From NCBI RefSeq assembly GCF_018603905.1, contig NZ_JAHFZZ010000001.1, positions 310,001 through 374,000 on the forward strand: a DNA stretch of 64,000 bases, read 5' to 3'. Position numbers and translations under genes: made by a program. The stretch comes from Nonomuraea sp. NEAU-A123 (GTDB taxonomy: Bacteria; Actinomycetota; Actinomycetes; Streptosporangiales; Streptosporangiaceae). Of this stretch, positions 36,963 through 46,567 are shown piece after piece (the stretch's first letter is position 1; the number at the start of each line of letters is the position of its first letter). Under the pieces are notes generated by a model. The model was not told where the DNA came from. It ran no database searches and was given only the letters and a program-made list of their open reading frames with translations.

Positions 36963-36988
36963 ACGATCGCCTAAGGTCCTACGATCGC
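36963..36988 (+). promoter_or_regulatory. Direct repeat before the response regulator gene
   Basis: ACGATCGC occurs at 36963-36970 and again at 36981-36988, four bases before the start codon of the response regulator. A third GCGATCGC lies near 36842. It may be an autoregulatory site, although an 18-base period is not the classical OmpR spacing. Confidence 0.35.
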
Positions 36989-36991
36989 TTC

Positions 36992-37660
36992 ATGACCTGC
37001 GTACTTCTCGCCGAGGATGACACCTCGATTTCCGAGCCACTCGCGCGTGCGTTGCGCCGTGAGGGCTATCAGGTTGAGGTGAGCCCCGACGGCCCGCAGG
37101 CCCTGGAAAGGGCCCTGTCGGGTGGCATCGACCTCATCGTTCTTGACCTCGGCCTGCCAGAAATGGACGGGCTGGAGGTTGCGCGCCGGATCCGCGCCGA
37201 AGGGCACGGCACTCCGGTCCTGATACTTACCGCTCGGGTCGACGAAGTCGACACGGTCGTCGGCCTCGATGCCGGCGCCGACGACTACGTCACCAAGCCG
37301 TTCCGGCTGGCCGAGCTGCTCGCCAGGGTGCGGGCGCTGCTGCGCCGGGGCACCTCAGAGACACCGGTGGTGCAAGGCGTCCGCATCGACGCCGACTCCC
37401 GCCGTGCCTGGATGGGAGAGAAAGAGCTGCACCTTACGACCAAGGAGTTCGACCTGCTCCGCGTACTCGTCCGCGACGCGGGCAAGGTCGTCACCCGCGA
37501 GCAGATCATGCGCGAGGTGTGGGACACCAACTGGTGGGGTTCCACCAAGACCCTCGACATGCACATTTCCTGGCTGCGCCGCAAGCTGGGCGACGACGCG
37601 GCAAAGCCTCGCTACATCACCACCGTCCGAGGAGTCGGCTTCCGCTTCGAACGCGAGTAG
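36992..37660 (+). CDS. OmpR-family response regulator
   Basis: 222 residues. The receiver has Asp9, Asp10 and phospho-acceptor Asp52, with the invariant Lys in VTKPFR. A winged-helix DNA-binding domain follows (TKEFDLLRVLV and TVRGVGFRFE). It is paired with the kinase 2 bases downstream. No target is indicated by the neighbourhood. Confidence 0.94.
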   Translation: MTCVLLAEDDTSISEPLARALRREGYQVEVSPDGPQALERALSGGIDLIVLDLGLPEMDGLEVARRIRAEGHGTPVLILTARVDEVDTVVGLDAGADDYVTKPFRLAELLARVRALLRRGTSETPVVQGVRIDADSRRAWMGEKELHLTTKEFDLLRVLVRDAGKVVTREQIMREVWDTNWWGSTKTLDMHISWLRRKLGDDAAKPRYITTVRGVGFRFERE

Positions 37661-37662
37661 GG

Positions 37663-38940
37663 ATGCGCCGCCGCCTGCTCACATCCACCCTGGTCGTCGC
37701 GGTCATCGCGGTGCTGCTGCTGGGGGTCCCCCTGGGCATCGTGGTCAGCCGCCTGATCGTCGACGAGGCGGCCCAGGAGCTCAGGGCGGAGGCGACGCGC
37801 CTGGTGGGGGAAGTCGAGTATGCCCGCATCCAGGACACGCCTCTCGATCCTCAGCAACTCAAGCAGAAGTACCCCGACCGCTACATCCAGATCTATGAGC
37901 GTGCCACCCAGCCCAAGGCGACCATCGTCGGCGTTCCGCCGCCGTCCGGTCACCAGATGACCGAGGACGCCCAGTCCGAGAATGGGATCTACGTCCGGGT
38001 GAGCCGCGACAGGGACCAGGTCGAGCAGGACGTGCGAGCACGCCTGCTGCTGATCGTGGCCCTGGCCGTCGCGGCTCTGGCGGTGGCGGTCGGCCTTGCC
38101 ATCGTGCAGTCGCGCCGTTTGACGCTGCCCCTGCAGGACCTGGCGAAGATCGCCGACCGGCTCGGCTCCGGCGACGCCCGGCCCAGCAAGCATCGCTACG
38201 GCATTCCGGAGCTCGACCGGGTGGCTCAGGTGCTCGACCGCAGCGCCACCCGCATCTCCGACCTGCTCACTCGCGAACGCGAGTTCGCCACCGACGCCTC
38301 CCACCAGCTACGCACCCCGCTGACCGGCCTCACCATGCGCCTGGAGGAGATCGTCGCGGCCAGCGAACACCCGGAGGTCGTCCGCGAGGAGGGCGAGGCG
38401 GCCATCGTGCAGGCCGAGCGGCTCACCGCCGTGATCGACGAGCTGCTGGCCGCGGCCCGCCGTCAGCGCCACGCCCAGGCCAAGCCGGTCGGGATCGACG
38501 AGGTCCTGGTCCAGCAGGTCACCGAGTGGGAGCCGGTCTTCCGCGGCGAGGGCCGCTCGCTGCTGCTCGAAGGCTCGCGCGGGCTCAGGGCGCTGGCCAC
38601 CACCGGTGGCTTCGGCCAGGTCATCGCCTCGCTGCTGGAGAACTCCCTGCGGCACGGCGGCGGCACCGTCACCGTCACCACGACCAGTGGCGACAACTAC
38701 GTGGTGACCGAGGTGTCCGACGAGGGTCCCGGCATCGCCGACGACATCGCACCCAAGGTCTTCGAACGCAACGTGAGCGGAGCCGGCGGCACCGGCCTGG
38801 GGCTGACCCTGGCCCGCGCGCTGGCCGCCGCCGACGGGGGCCGGCTGGAGCTGGTACGCCGGCGTCCGGCGACGTTCGCCATCTTCCTGCGGCACGCTGA
38901 GGACAACGACCGGACCCGCGTGGTCAGCGGTCCTGCTTGA
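37663..38940 (+). CDS. Sensor histidine kinase
   Basis: 425 residues. There are two membrane helices (about 6-30 and 127-149), an extracellular sensor of about 100 residues, HAMP, then HisKA with His214 in ASHQLRTPL. The HATPase has ENSLRHGGG, DEGPGI and GTGLGL. It phosphorylates the regulator upstream. Its 3' end overlaps the convergent GtrA gene by 17 bases. Confidence 0.93.
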   Translation: MRRRLLTSTLVVAVIAVLLLGVPLGIVVSRLIVDEAAQELRAEATRLVGEVEYARIQDTPLDPQQLKQKYPDRYIQIYERATQPKATIVGVPPPSGHQMTEDAQSENGIYVRVSRDRDQVEQDVRARLLLIVALAVAALAVAVGLAIVQSRRLTLPLQDLAKIADRLGSGDARPSKHRYGIPELDRVAQVLDRSATRISDLLTREREFATDASHQLRTPLTGLTMRLEEIVAASEHPEVVREEGEAAIVQAERLTAVIDELLAAARRQRHAQAKPVGIDEVLVQQVTEWEPVFRGEGRSLLLEGSRGLRALATTGGFGQVIASLLENSLRHGGGTVTVTTTSGDNYVVTEVSDEGPGIADDIAPKVFERNVSGAGGTGLGLTLARALAAADGGRLELVRRRPATFAIFLRHAEDNDRTRVVSGPA

Positions 38941-39400
38941 CCCCGGGCAACTCCGTGGGGATGGGGTCGGTGGCCTCCAGGAACACCCACTTCTTGTACG
39001 ACCAGTAGCGGAACAGCGTGCCGAGGCCGACGCCCACGATGTTCGCGATGTTGATGCTGAGCAGGTCGTGCAGGTGCAGGGTGTATTTGGTGAAGCCGAT
39101 GGTCAGGAGCCCGAACAACAGGGCGATGCCGTTGAGCAGGAAGAACAGGAAATATTCGCGGCCCAGGCCGCTCTGCTCGCGGTGCCGGAAGGTCCAGAAG
39201 CGGTTGCCCAGGTAGGCGAAGGTCGCAGAGATGACCGTGGCCAGCACCTTGGATGTCAGCGGGCCCATGCCGAAGACACCCAAGAAGAGGTTGAGCATGC
39301 CGAAATCGATCACAAAGGCGATGAGGCCGATGATGCCGAACTTGGCCATCTCGTGCACGAGCGCCGAGAATCGCTGGTAGAGCCCCTTGGCGAAGTCCAC
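38924..39400 (-). CDS. GtrA-family membrane protein
   Basis: 158 residues from the GTG at 39400; a TTG at 39433 is possible and would add 11 basic residues. Four membrane helices (GIIGLIAFVIDFGMLNLFL onward) and the YLGNRFWTFRHRE segment are typical of GtrA. The family is thought to help flip or transfer lipid-linked sugars for cell-surface glycans. Confidence 0.85.
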   Translation of the reverse strand: MDFAKGLYQRFSALVHEMAKFGIIGLIAFVIDFGMLNLFLGVFGMGPLTSKVLATVISATFAYLGNRFWTFRHREQSGLGREYFLFFLLNGIALLFGLLTIGFTKYTLHLHDLLSINIANIVGVGLGTLFRYWSYKKWVFLEATDPIPTELPGVKQDR

Positions 39401-39649
39401 GTCTGCTACTCGGCCCTTTCGGTCGCGGCGCAAATCAGGTCATGACCACTTCAGCGTACCGGCCGTCAGGCCGATAGTGGGCCACCGCCCGTGACCTCTC
39501 ACCCCTATCAACAACCCTACAAATATCGTGTTATGCCCGACAATGCGGATAGAGGACGTTACGCTGCGGTGGCAGATCGCCGGTGCGTGCCGGCGATGGG
39601 CTCAGACGGACCGCCGTCAGCAGACGGCCACGACCCTCGGGGTTCTCCT

Positions 39650-40504
39650 GTGCCGCTTCGACTGCTCGTACTCCTCGCCGGCCTGTCCGTCGTGGCGGCC
39701 GGTTGCGGCACCGCGGGCGTCGCCACGGTGGCGCCACCCGAGGATCCGACCTCCGCTCCGGCGGCCGCCCACAGCGTCGACACGGCGACGGCCGAACAGG
39801 TGTTCAAGCTGCTTGGCGGGCTTGACCAGGCATGGAAGCGGCGGGACTGCGCCGCCGTCGCCGACCTGACCACGTGGGTGGAGAAGACGCTGGGCGGTCG
39901 TGCCTGTAAGGCGACCCGGAACGGCCGCCCAGCCCTCTACAGCGATCCCACCTTCTTCCTGCCCGGCGAGGGCGACTGGTTCGCCGCCCTGGCGAGCAAG
40001 CCGTCGCCCGCGTACTTCGTGTTCCTGCGCGAGGGCGGGCGCTGGCGGCTCGGCGCGGGGCCCATCCCCGCGCGCGGGGCGGCGCCGGAGACGCCGACCA
40101 CCATCACCCCCGACGCCGGGCTGGTCGGCCAGGCCCGGGTGGTCGCTCAGCGTCACCTCACCTACCTCACCGACCCGGCCGGCGTGGCGGGCGTGCGCTT
40201 CCCGCCAGGGGACCCGGTACGCGGCCTGCGGGACGAGCTCACCGGGCTGCCCGAGCAGGTACGGCCGGACCGGCTCGACGTCGACGTGGAGCTGCCCGAA
40301 CAGCCCATGATGGCGCTCGTCCTGTCGGCCGACACCATGCTCGCCTTCGACGCCCTGCGCGTCGTCTACCGGCAACGCCCGAAGGCGGGCAAGGCATCTC
40401 TGGCGCATCCGCTGAAGAAGGACGCCGAGATCGTCGTGCTGGCCACCGTGATCAGTGCGGCGAAGGGTCTGACCACGGTTGGCGTGCGGCGCGGACCCGC
40501 CTGA
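39650..40504 (+). CDS. Lipoprotein, unknown function
   Basis: 284 residues from the GTG at 39650, giving a signal peptide with lipobox VVAAGC. An in-frame start further upstream would add about 50 residues in front of the signal. The rest is an NTF2-like-looking domain pattern (EQVFKLLGGLDQAWKRRD). No function can be assigned. Confidence 0.7.
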   Translation: MPLRLLVLLAGLSVVAAGCGTAGVATVAPPEDPTSAPAAAHSVDTATAEQVFKLLGGLDQAWKRRDCAAVADLTTWVEKTLGGRACKATRNGRPALYSDPTFFLPGEGDWFAALASKPSPAYFVFLREGGRWRLGAGPIPARGAAPETPTTITPDAGLVGQARVVAQRHLTYLTDPAGVAGVRFPPGDPVRGLRDELTGLPEQVRPDRLDVDVELPEQPMMALVLSADTMLAFDALRVVYRQRPKAGKASLAHPLKKDAEIVVLATVISAAKGLTTVGVRRGPA

Positions 40505-40528
40505 GCGCGTTGGGTAAGCTCACCTGCC

Positions 40529-41686
40529 GTGAGTGCAAACAGTCCCATCGGGCCGGTCGTCGGCATGGTCGGCGCGGGCCAGTTGGCCAGGATGACGCAG
40601 CAGTCCGCCATCGCGCTCGGCGTCGAGCTGCGGGTGCTGGCCAACACACCTGACGAGAGCGCCGCCAGGGTCATCGTCGACACGCGGCTCGGCGACTACC
40701 GGGAGCTGGCCGACCTGCGCGAGTTCGCCAGTGGCTGTCACGCGATCACGTTCGACCACGAGCACGTGCCGACCGAGCACATCAGGGCGCTGGCCGCCGA
40801 CGGGTTCGCGGTGCATCCGGGGGCCGACGCGCTGGTGCACGCCCAGGACAAGGCCGTCATGCGCGAGCGGCTGACCTCGTTCGGCGCGCCGTGTCCCGCG
40901 TGGGCCCGTGTGTCGGACATTTCAGGCGTTGAGGAGGTGTCGGCGTTCGCCGCCGAGCACGGGTGGCCGGTCGTGCTGAAGGCGATCAGGGGCGGCTACG
41001 ACGGCCGCGGGGTGTGGGTCTGCCGGACCCCCTCGGAGGTCGCGGAGGCGCTGAAGAGCGGCGTGCCGCTGATGGTCGAGGCGTTCGTGCCGTTCGAGCG
41101 GGAGCTGGCCGTACTCGTCGCCCGCTCGCCCCACGGCCAGGGCGTCAGCTACCCGGTCGTGGAGACCGTGCAGCAGGACGGGATCTGTGTCGAGGTGCTC
41201 GCGCCCGCCCCCGGACTCGACCCGGAGGAGGCCGCCGAGGCCCAGCGCGTCGCGCTGCAGATCGCGCACGAGCTCGGCGTGACCGGGCTGCTCGCCGTGG
41301 AGATGTTCCAGACGAGCGGCGGGCTGGTGGTCAACGAGCTGGCCATGCGGCCGCACAACAGCGGCCACTGGACGATCGACGGCTCGCGTACGTCGCAGTT
41401 CGAGCAGCACCTGCGGGCCGTGCTCGACCTGCCGCTCGGCTCGCCGTCGATGAGCGCGCCCGTCGTCGTCATGGCCAACCTGCTCGGCGGCGACGACCCT
41501 GACCTGTTCAAGCGGTACGAGCACGTCATGGCCCACGATCCCGGCATCAAGCTGCACTTCTACGGCAAAGAGGTCCGGCCCGGCCGCAAGATCGGCCACG
41601 TGACCGCCGTCGGCGACGACCTCGACACCGTACGCGCCCGCGCCCGGCACGCCGCCGTCTACCTGACCACTGGGGAGTACACGTGA
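40529..41686 (+). CDS. purK: 5-(carboxyamino)imidazole ribonucleotide synthase
   Basis: 385 residues, ATP-grasp fold. It carboxylates AIR with ATP and bicarbonate in purine synthesis. The start [18 protein letters not shown] segment and the glycine-rich [14 protein letters not shown] are PurK marks. The GTG at 40529 follows tgccgtgag. PurE is 37 bases downstream. Confidence 0.96.
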   Translation: MSANSPIGPVVGMVGAGQLARMTQQSAIALGVELRVLANTPDESAARVIVDTRLGDYRELADLREFASGCHAITFDHEHVPTEHIRALAADGFAVHPGADALVHAQDKAVMRERLTSFGAPCPAWARVSDISGVEEVSAFAAEHGWPVVLKAIRGGYDGRGVWVCRTPSEVAEALKSGVPLMVEAFVPFERELAVLVARSPHGQGVSYPVVETVQQDGICVEVLAPAPGLDPEEAAEAQRVALQIAHELGVTGLLAVEMFQTSGGLVVNELAMRPHNSGHWTIDGSRTSQFEQHLRAVLDLPLGSPSMSAPVVVMANLLGGDDPDLFKRYEHVMAHDPGIKLHFYGKEVRPGRKIGHVTAVGDDLDTVRARARHAAVYLTTGEYT

Positions 41687-41723
41687 AGGTCCTGAATTCC
41701 GTGCGGCGGGCCGGGGAGTCGGC

Positions 41724-42224
41724 GTGACGATCGGCATCGTGATGGGCAGCGACTCCGACTGGCCGGTGATGAAGGCCGCGGCGGAGGCGGTGGCGGAGTT
41801 CGGCGTCCCGTTCGAGGCCGACGTGGTCTCCGCGCACCGGATGCCGACCGAGATGATCGAGTACGGCCGGAATGCCGCGTCCCGCGGCGTCAAGGTCATC
41901 ATCGCCGGAGCCGGGGGCGCGGCCCACCTGCCGGGGATGCTGGCCTCGGTGACACCCCTGCCGGTGATCGGGGTGCCGGTGCCTCTGAAGTACCTGGACG
42001 GCATGGACTCGCTGTTGTCGATCGTCCAGATGCCGGCCGGGGTGCCCGTGGCCACGGTGGCCGTCGGCGGGGCGCGCAACGCCGGGCTGCTGGCGGTACG
42101 CATTCTGGGCGTTTCCGACCCTGAGCTGCGGGGGCGCATGGAGGAGTTCCAGGGCGAGCTGAAGGAACAGGCGTACGCCAAGGGCGAACGCCTGCGCGCC
42201 GAAGCGGCCAACCTGCGCGGCTAG
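41724..42224 (+). CDS. purE: 5-(carboxyamino)imidazole ribonucleotide mutase
   Basis: 166 residues, GTG start. [12 protein letters not shown] and SAHRMPTE, with [12 protein letters not shown], are the class I PurE active-site segments. It converts N5-CAIR to CAIR, following PurK. The two genes form the usual operon. Confidence 0.97.
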   Translation: MTIGIVMGSDSDWPVMKAAAEAVAEFGVPFEADVVSAHRMPTEMIEYGRNAASRGVKVIIAGAGGAAHLPGMLASVTPLPVIGVPVPLKYLDGMDSLLSIVQMPAGVPVATVAVGGARNAGLLAVRILGVSDPELRGRMEEFQGELKEQAYAKGERLRAEAANLRG

Positions 42225-42229
42225 AAGAT

Positions 42230-42751
42230 CTACGTACTGAGGAACCACTCGGTCAGCGCGACGTAGTCGGCGTCGCCGAGGCCCCGGCCGGGATGGACGC
42301 GATGCAGCAGGGCACGCCCTCGGTGGTGCGCGGATACCCAGGCTCGATCAATGTCAGTGATCTCATCATCGACCCAGGCGAACGCGCGGCCCGCTGCCCA
42401 GCCGACGAGAGCGCGGGTCTTCGCGTGCAACCCATCCCGCTCGTCCTGTTCGTCGGGGCCGGATGGCTCCGGCCAGACCACCACGGGCAGTCGCGGCAGA
42501 CCGATCCACGGCGCGACGCACTCGTTCGCGTCGTCCATCCATGACGTGGCCCAGACCAGCTCGCACGGCAGGGCCGTCAACCGGGGCCCGTGCGCGGGAT
42601 CGATCCTGGCCAGGAGTGGATTCGAGCCGGCCCCTCGTGGTTCGCGACCCGTCTGATAGGTCGGGTACCCGGCCGGTGGCGCCGCGCCGAAGGGAATGAG
42701 CGGTCCATCGACGTCGAGGAAGAGCAGGGGGCGCGGTACGGGATGGGTCAC
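42230..42751 (-). CDS. HAD-like protein, unknown function
   Basis: 173 residues from the GTG at 42751; an ATG at 42772 would add 7 residues. LLFLDVDGPL has the HAD nucleophile motif DxD, and WATSWMDDAN and WVDDEITDID supply later acidic residues. The family is a common actinobacterial HAD-like group of unknown substrate. It is convergent with purE. Confidence 0.75.
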   Translation of the reverse strand: MTHPVPRPLLFLDVDGPLIPFGAAPPAGYPTYQTGREPRGAGSNPLLARIDPAHGPRLTALPCELVWATSWMDDANECVAPWIGLPRLPVVVWPEPSGPDEQDERDGLHAKTRALVGWAAGRAFAWVDDEITDIDRAWVSAHHRGRALLHRVHPGRGLGDADYVALTEWFLST

Positions 42752-42790
42752 AGCCGCACGATAACGACCCATCCCGACGGACGCGGGTTT

Positions 42791-44104
42791 TCAGGGGCGG
42801 CCCAGCGCGCGGTAGTGCCAGCCTGCGGAGCGCCAGGTTTCGGTGTTCAGGGCGTTGCGGCCGTCGACGATGCGGCGGGCCGCGACCACCTTGCCGAGCT
42901 CCTCCGGGTCCAGGTCGACGAACTCCGGCCATTCCGTCAGCAGCAGCACCACATGTGCCCCCGTGACGGCCTCAAGCGCCGACTCGCCGTAGTGCAGCTC
43001 GGGGTGCGCCTTTCGGGCGTTACCCAGGGCGATCGGGTCGTACACGGTCACCTGGCCGCCCTGGGCGCCGATGGTGGCCGCCACGTCGAGTGCGGGGGAG
43101 TCGCGGATGTCGTCGGAGTTCGGCTTGAAGGCGGCGCCGAGCACGCCGACCGTACAGCCGTGGAACGAACCGCCCGCCAGCTCGCGGGCCAGGTCGACCA
43201 TGCGGGCCCGGCGGCGCATGTTGATCGCGTCGACCTCGCGCAGGAACGTCAGCGCCTGGTCGGCCCCCAGCTCGCCCGCGCGCGCCATGAACGCGCGGAT
43301 GTCCTTGGGCAGGCAGCCGCCGCCGAACCCGAGCCCGGCGTTGAGGAACCGGCCGCCGATGCGGTCGTCGTACGACAGCGCCTTCGACAACTGCGTGACG
43401 TCGGCGTGAGCGGCCTCGCAGACCTCGGCCATCGCGTTGATGAAGGAGATCTTGGTGGCGAGGAACGCGTTGGCGGCCGTCTTGACCAGCTCGGACGTCG
43501 CGAAGTCGGTGACCACCATCGGGATGTCCCCGAGCGGCTGGTACACCTCGCGCAGCACCTTCTCCGCCCGCTCCGAACGCACGCCGATCACGATGCGGTC
43601 CGGCTTGAGCGTGTCCTCTACGGCGTAGCCTTCGCGCAGGAACTCGGGGTTCCAGGCGAGCTCGACCTCGACGCCGGCCGGGGCGAGCCGGGCCAGCAGG
43701 TCGGCGAGCCGCTCCGCGGTGCCCACCGGCACCGTCGACTTGCCGACCACCAGGCACTCGCGGTCGAGGTGCGGAGCCAGCGACTCGATGGCGCTGTCCA
43801 TGTAGGAGACGTCGGCGGCGTACTCGCCGCGCTTCTGCGGCGTGCCCACGCAGACGAAGTGCACGTCGCCGAAGGCCGCCGCCTCCTCGTACGACGTGGT
43901 GAAGCGAAGGCGGCCCGAGTCGAGTCCGCGGCGTAGCACCGGTTCGAGCCCCGGTTCGTGGATCGGGAGCTCACCGCTGTTGAGCCGGCGAACTTTGTCG
44001 GCGTCTATATCGAGGCCCAGGACGTCGAATCCGAGATCCGCCATGCAGGACGCATGCGTGATGCCCAGGTATCCGGTCCCGATCACCGTGAGGCGATATG
44101 GCAC
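42791..44104 (-). CDS. UDP-glucose 6-dehydrogenase
   Basis: 437 residues, GTG start. NAD-binding VIGTGYLGI leads, and the catalytic Cys lies in GFGGGCLPKD. It oxidises UDP-glucose to UDP-glucuronate for surface polysaccharide. It stands alone here, divergent from the acyl-CoA dehydrogenase gene. Confidence 0.94.
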   Translation of the reverse strand: MPYRLTVIGTGYLGITHASCMADLGFDVLGLDIDADKVRRLNSGELPIHEPGLEPVLRRGLDSGRLRFTTSYEEAAAFGDVHFVCVGTPQKRGEYAADVSYMDSAIESLAPHLDRECLVVGKSTVPVGTAERLADLLARLAPAGVEVELAWNPEFLREGYAVEDTLKPDRIVIGVRSERAEKVLREVYQPLGDIPMVVTDFATSELVKTAANAFLATKISFINAMAEVCEAAHADVTQLSKALSYDDRIGGRFLNAGLGFGGGCLPKDIRAFMARAGELGADQALTFLREVDAINMRRRARMVDLARELAGGSFHGCTVGVLGAAFKPNSDDIRDSPALDVAATIGAQGGQVTVYDPIALGNARKAHPELHYGESALEAVTGAHVVLLLTEWPEFVDLDPEELGKVVAARRIVDGRNALNTETWRSAGWHYRALGRP

Positions 44105-44183
44105 GAGAGAGCTCCTTTCGAGTGCCAGGCATGCTACCGGCCTTCGCTACCTCGTTCTGTGCCACCTGGGCATTACCGCAAAC

Positions 44184-44200
44184 TGTACCGACTGGTAACA
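44184..44200. promoter_or_regulatory. Operator-like palindrome between UGDH and acyl-CoA dehydrogenase
   Basis: TACC-GACT-GGTA (44186-44197) within TGTACCGACTGGTAACA is a near-perfect dyad. It lies 28 bases before the dehydrogenase ATG. TetR-type fatty-acid regulators often bind such sites. Confidence 0.45.
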
Positions 44201-44228
44201 AGATGGTCGGACGTCCTAGTATTCGCCC

Positions 44229-45392
44229 ATGGACTTCCCTCTCTACGCGCCCGCCGAAGAGCACGACATGCTCCGGGAGACGATTCGGGCCCTCGCCGAC
44301 GAGAAGATCGCCCCGCGCGCCGCGGAGACGGACGAGACCGAGGAGTTTCCTTGGGACGTCTACAAGGCGCTTGTGGCCGCTGACCTGCACGCCGTTCATG
44401 TGCCGGAGGAGTACGGGGGCGCCGGGGCCGACGCGCTGGCCACCGTGATCGTGATCGAGGAGGTGGCCCGCGCCTGCGCGTCGTCCTCGCTCATCCCGGC
44501 GGTGAACAAGCTCGGCACGGTGCCCCTGCTGCTGTCGGCGTCGGCCGACCTCAAGGCTCGCTATCTGGCGCCGGTGGCCCGTGGGGACGCGATGTTCTCG
44601 TACGCGCTCTCGGAGGGTGAGGCCGGCTCGGACGCCGCGGCCATGCGGACCCGGGCCGTGCTGGACGGTGACGATTACGTGCTCAACGGCACGAAAATGT
44701 GGATCACCAACGCGGGTGTGTCGGAGTACTACACGCTGATGGCGGTAACGGACCCCTCGGCCGGCCCTCGCGGCATCTCCGCTTTTGTCGTGGAAAAGTC
44801 CGACGAAGGCGTCTCTTTCGGGCCGAAGGAGCGGAAGCTCGGGATCAAGGGCTCGCCCACCCGCCAGGTGATCCTGGAGAACGTCCGCATCCCTGCCTCC
44901 CGCATGATCGGCGACCCGGGCACCGGCTTCAAGACCGCCCTGGCGACGCTCGACCACACCCGCATCACCATCGCCGCCCAGGCCCTCGGCATCGCTCAGG
45001 GAGCGCTGGACTACGCCATCGGGTACGTCAAGGAGCGGAAGCAGTTCGGACGGCCGATCGCGGACTTCCAGGGGCTGCAGTTCATGGTCGCGGACATGGC
45101 GATGAAGCTGGAGGCCGCTCGGCAACTGACGTACCACGCGGCGGCCAAGTCGGAACTGGCCATGCACGGGCAGCCGCAGAAGGACCTCACGTTCCTGTCC
45201 AGCGCCGCCAAGTGCGCCGCGTCGGACGCGGCGATGGAGATCACCACGGATGCGGTGCAGTTGCTGGGCGGGTACGGGTACACGCGGGACTTCCCGGTGG
45301 AGCGGATGATGCGCGACGCCAAGATCACCCAGATCTACGAGGGCACCAACCAGATCCAGCGCATGGTGATGGCCCGGCAACTCCTCAAGTAG
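44229..45392 (+). CDS. Acyl-CoA dehydrogenase
   Basis: 387 residues. FAD enzyme for the first step of beta-oxidation. Signature YALSEGEAGSDAAAM and the catalytic Glu in QIYEGTNQIQR are intact. No ETF or thiolase genes are next to it. Confidence 0.95.
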   Translation: MDFPLYAPAEEHDMLRETIRALADEKIAPRAAETDETEEFPWDVYKALVAADLHAVHVPEEYGGAGADALATVIVIEEVARACASSSLIPAVNKLGTVPLLLSASADLKARYLAPVARGDAMFSYALSEGEAGSDAAAMRTRAVLDGDDYVLNGTKMWITNAGVSEYYTLMAVTDPSAGPRGISAFVVEKSDEGVSFGPKERKLGIKGSPTRQVILENVRIPASRMIGDPGTGFKTALATLDHTRITIAAQALGIAQGALDYAIGYVKERKQFGRPIADFQGLQFMVADMAMKLEAARQLTYHAAAKSELAMHGQPQKDLTFLSSAAKCAASDAAMEITTDAVQLLGGYGYTRDFPVERMMRDAKITQIYEGTNQIQRMVMARQLLK

Positions 45393-45553
45393 CTGGTTGA
45401 CGTGCGGAAACCTGGAACGTGAGGGCGCGCTGCCGGGTTTCGCGCGATGCCCGAGCCCCGTGGAACGGGCCGCGTTCCGTCGGTGTTCCGTGATCTGTGC
45501 GGACGACTCAGAGGCATGATCGCGTCTCATAGCCGTGGCTGGAACATGCCACA

Positions 45554-46486
45554 TCAGCTCCAGCGGGCGGCCGGCTGATCTTTCTCCTCGGGGGCGAGGG
45601 CTCGGTGCACCCGTACCGCCAGCACGATCAGGACGACGGGAAGGAGCGTGTACAGCGCCCACGTGAGCGTGATCGGATTGGTCGCCTCTTCCGAGGACTC
45701 CGCGCACCCGAGTGCGGGCATCCAGTTCATCATCATGTCCCTGACCACCAGGGGCACCACTGTCAGCCAGCCCACCACCCGGCCCAGCGGCCGGTGGCCC
45801 GTGCGGGCCAGCAGTGCCCACAGCCCGAAGCCCACCGCGACCACGATCGGCTGCGGGATCAGGATCAGAACGGCCGTCGCCGGGCCGTACAGGATCTCCC
45901 CCATTCCGCCGACACAGTCGCCGTCCATGATCATGATCGAGTACTCGATCGACCCGTCGGCGAGGGCCGTCAGGAACATCGTCTGGGGAATGCTCACCAG
46001 CACCAGGGCGATGCCCCACATGACCAGCGGCCACCGCCAGCGCAGCGGAAGAAGCTCACGCGGCTCCTCCCGGTGGACGGTCCGGTCGAGCGCCAGCAGT
46101 AGCGCCGCTGCGGCAAGGCAGGCGATGGCGAGCAGCAGCAGGTCGTTGTCGTCCCAGGGCAGGAACTGCGGCGCCCCGGCGTTGATGTCGGCCGGTCCGC
46201 CACTGGCGTTCTGGATCGCGAGATAACGCTGGATCTCCTCCTCGCTCGGCTTACCGAGCCCGGTGATTGGCGGCATGGCGGCGGCCACGGCGAGCAGGGC
46301 AAGTAGCGCGGCACCCAGCCGCGAAGCCCACCGCCGGTGGCGCAGCAGTACGACGGGCACGATCAGGAGCGCGGCGACGATCGTACCGATGACGACGTTC
46401 GCGGCTTTGGGCACGATAACGGCGGGAGCCAGCGGCATCAGGATCGCCAGAGTGCATAAGGCAGGCGCGGAGGATTTCGAGGACAC
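45554..46486 (-). CDS. Polytopic membrane protein, unknown
   Basis: 310 residues with about 7-8 hydrophobic helices. An extracytoplasmic loop contains DNDLLLLAIACLAA after a Gly/Pro/Asn-rich segment. No family motif was recognised. The gap 45393-45553 before its end holds no gene. Confidence 0.65.
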   Translation of the reverse strand: MSSKSSAPALCTLAILMPLAPAVIVPKAANVVIGTIVAALLIVPVVLLRHRRWASRLGAALLALLAVAAAMPPITGLGKPSEEEIQRYLAIQNASGGPADINAGAPQFLPWDDNDLLLLAIACLAAAALLLALDRTVHREEPRELLPLRWRWPLVMWGIALVLVSIPQTMFLTALADGSIEYSIMIMDGDCVGGMGEILYGPATAVLILIPQPIVVAVGFGLWALLARTGHRPLGRVVGWLTVVPLVVRDMMMNWMPALGCAESSEEATNPITLTWALYTLLPVVLIVLAVRVHRALAPEEKDQPAARWS

Positions 46487-46567
46487 CAGCGACGCGTCTA
46501 TCGCTCGTTACGCGATCATGTCAAGCCAGGCCCTCAGATATTCGTCGGAGGCGAGTCGGCGGCCGAC

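Noticed and set aside
36992..38940. Assignment of the two-component system to a named pair such as CseBC
   Set aside because: Sensor domain and context give no specific match.
45393..45553. Gap after the acyl-CoA dehydrogenase
   Set aside because: Examined for a gene, RNA or hairpin; nothing convincing was found.
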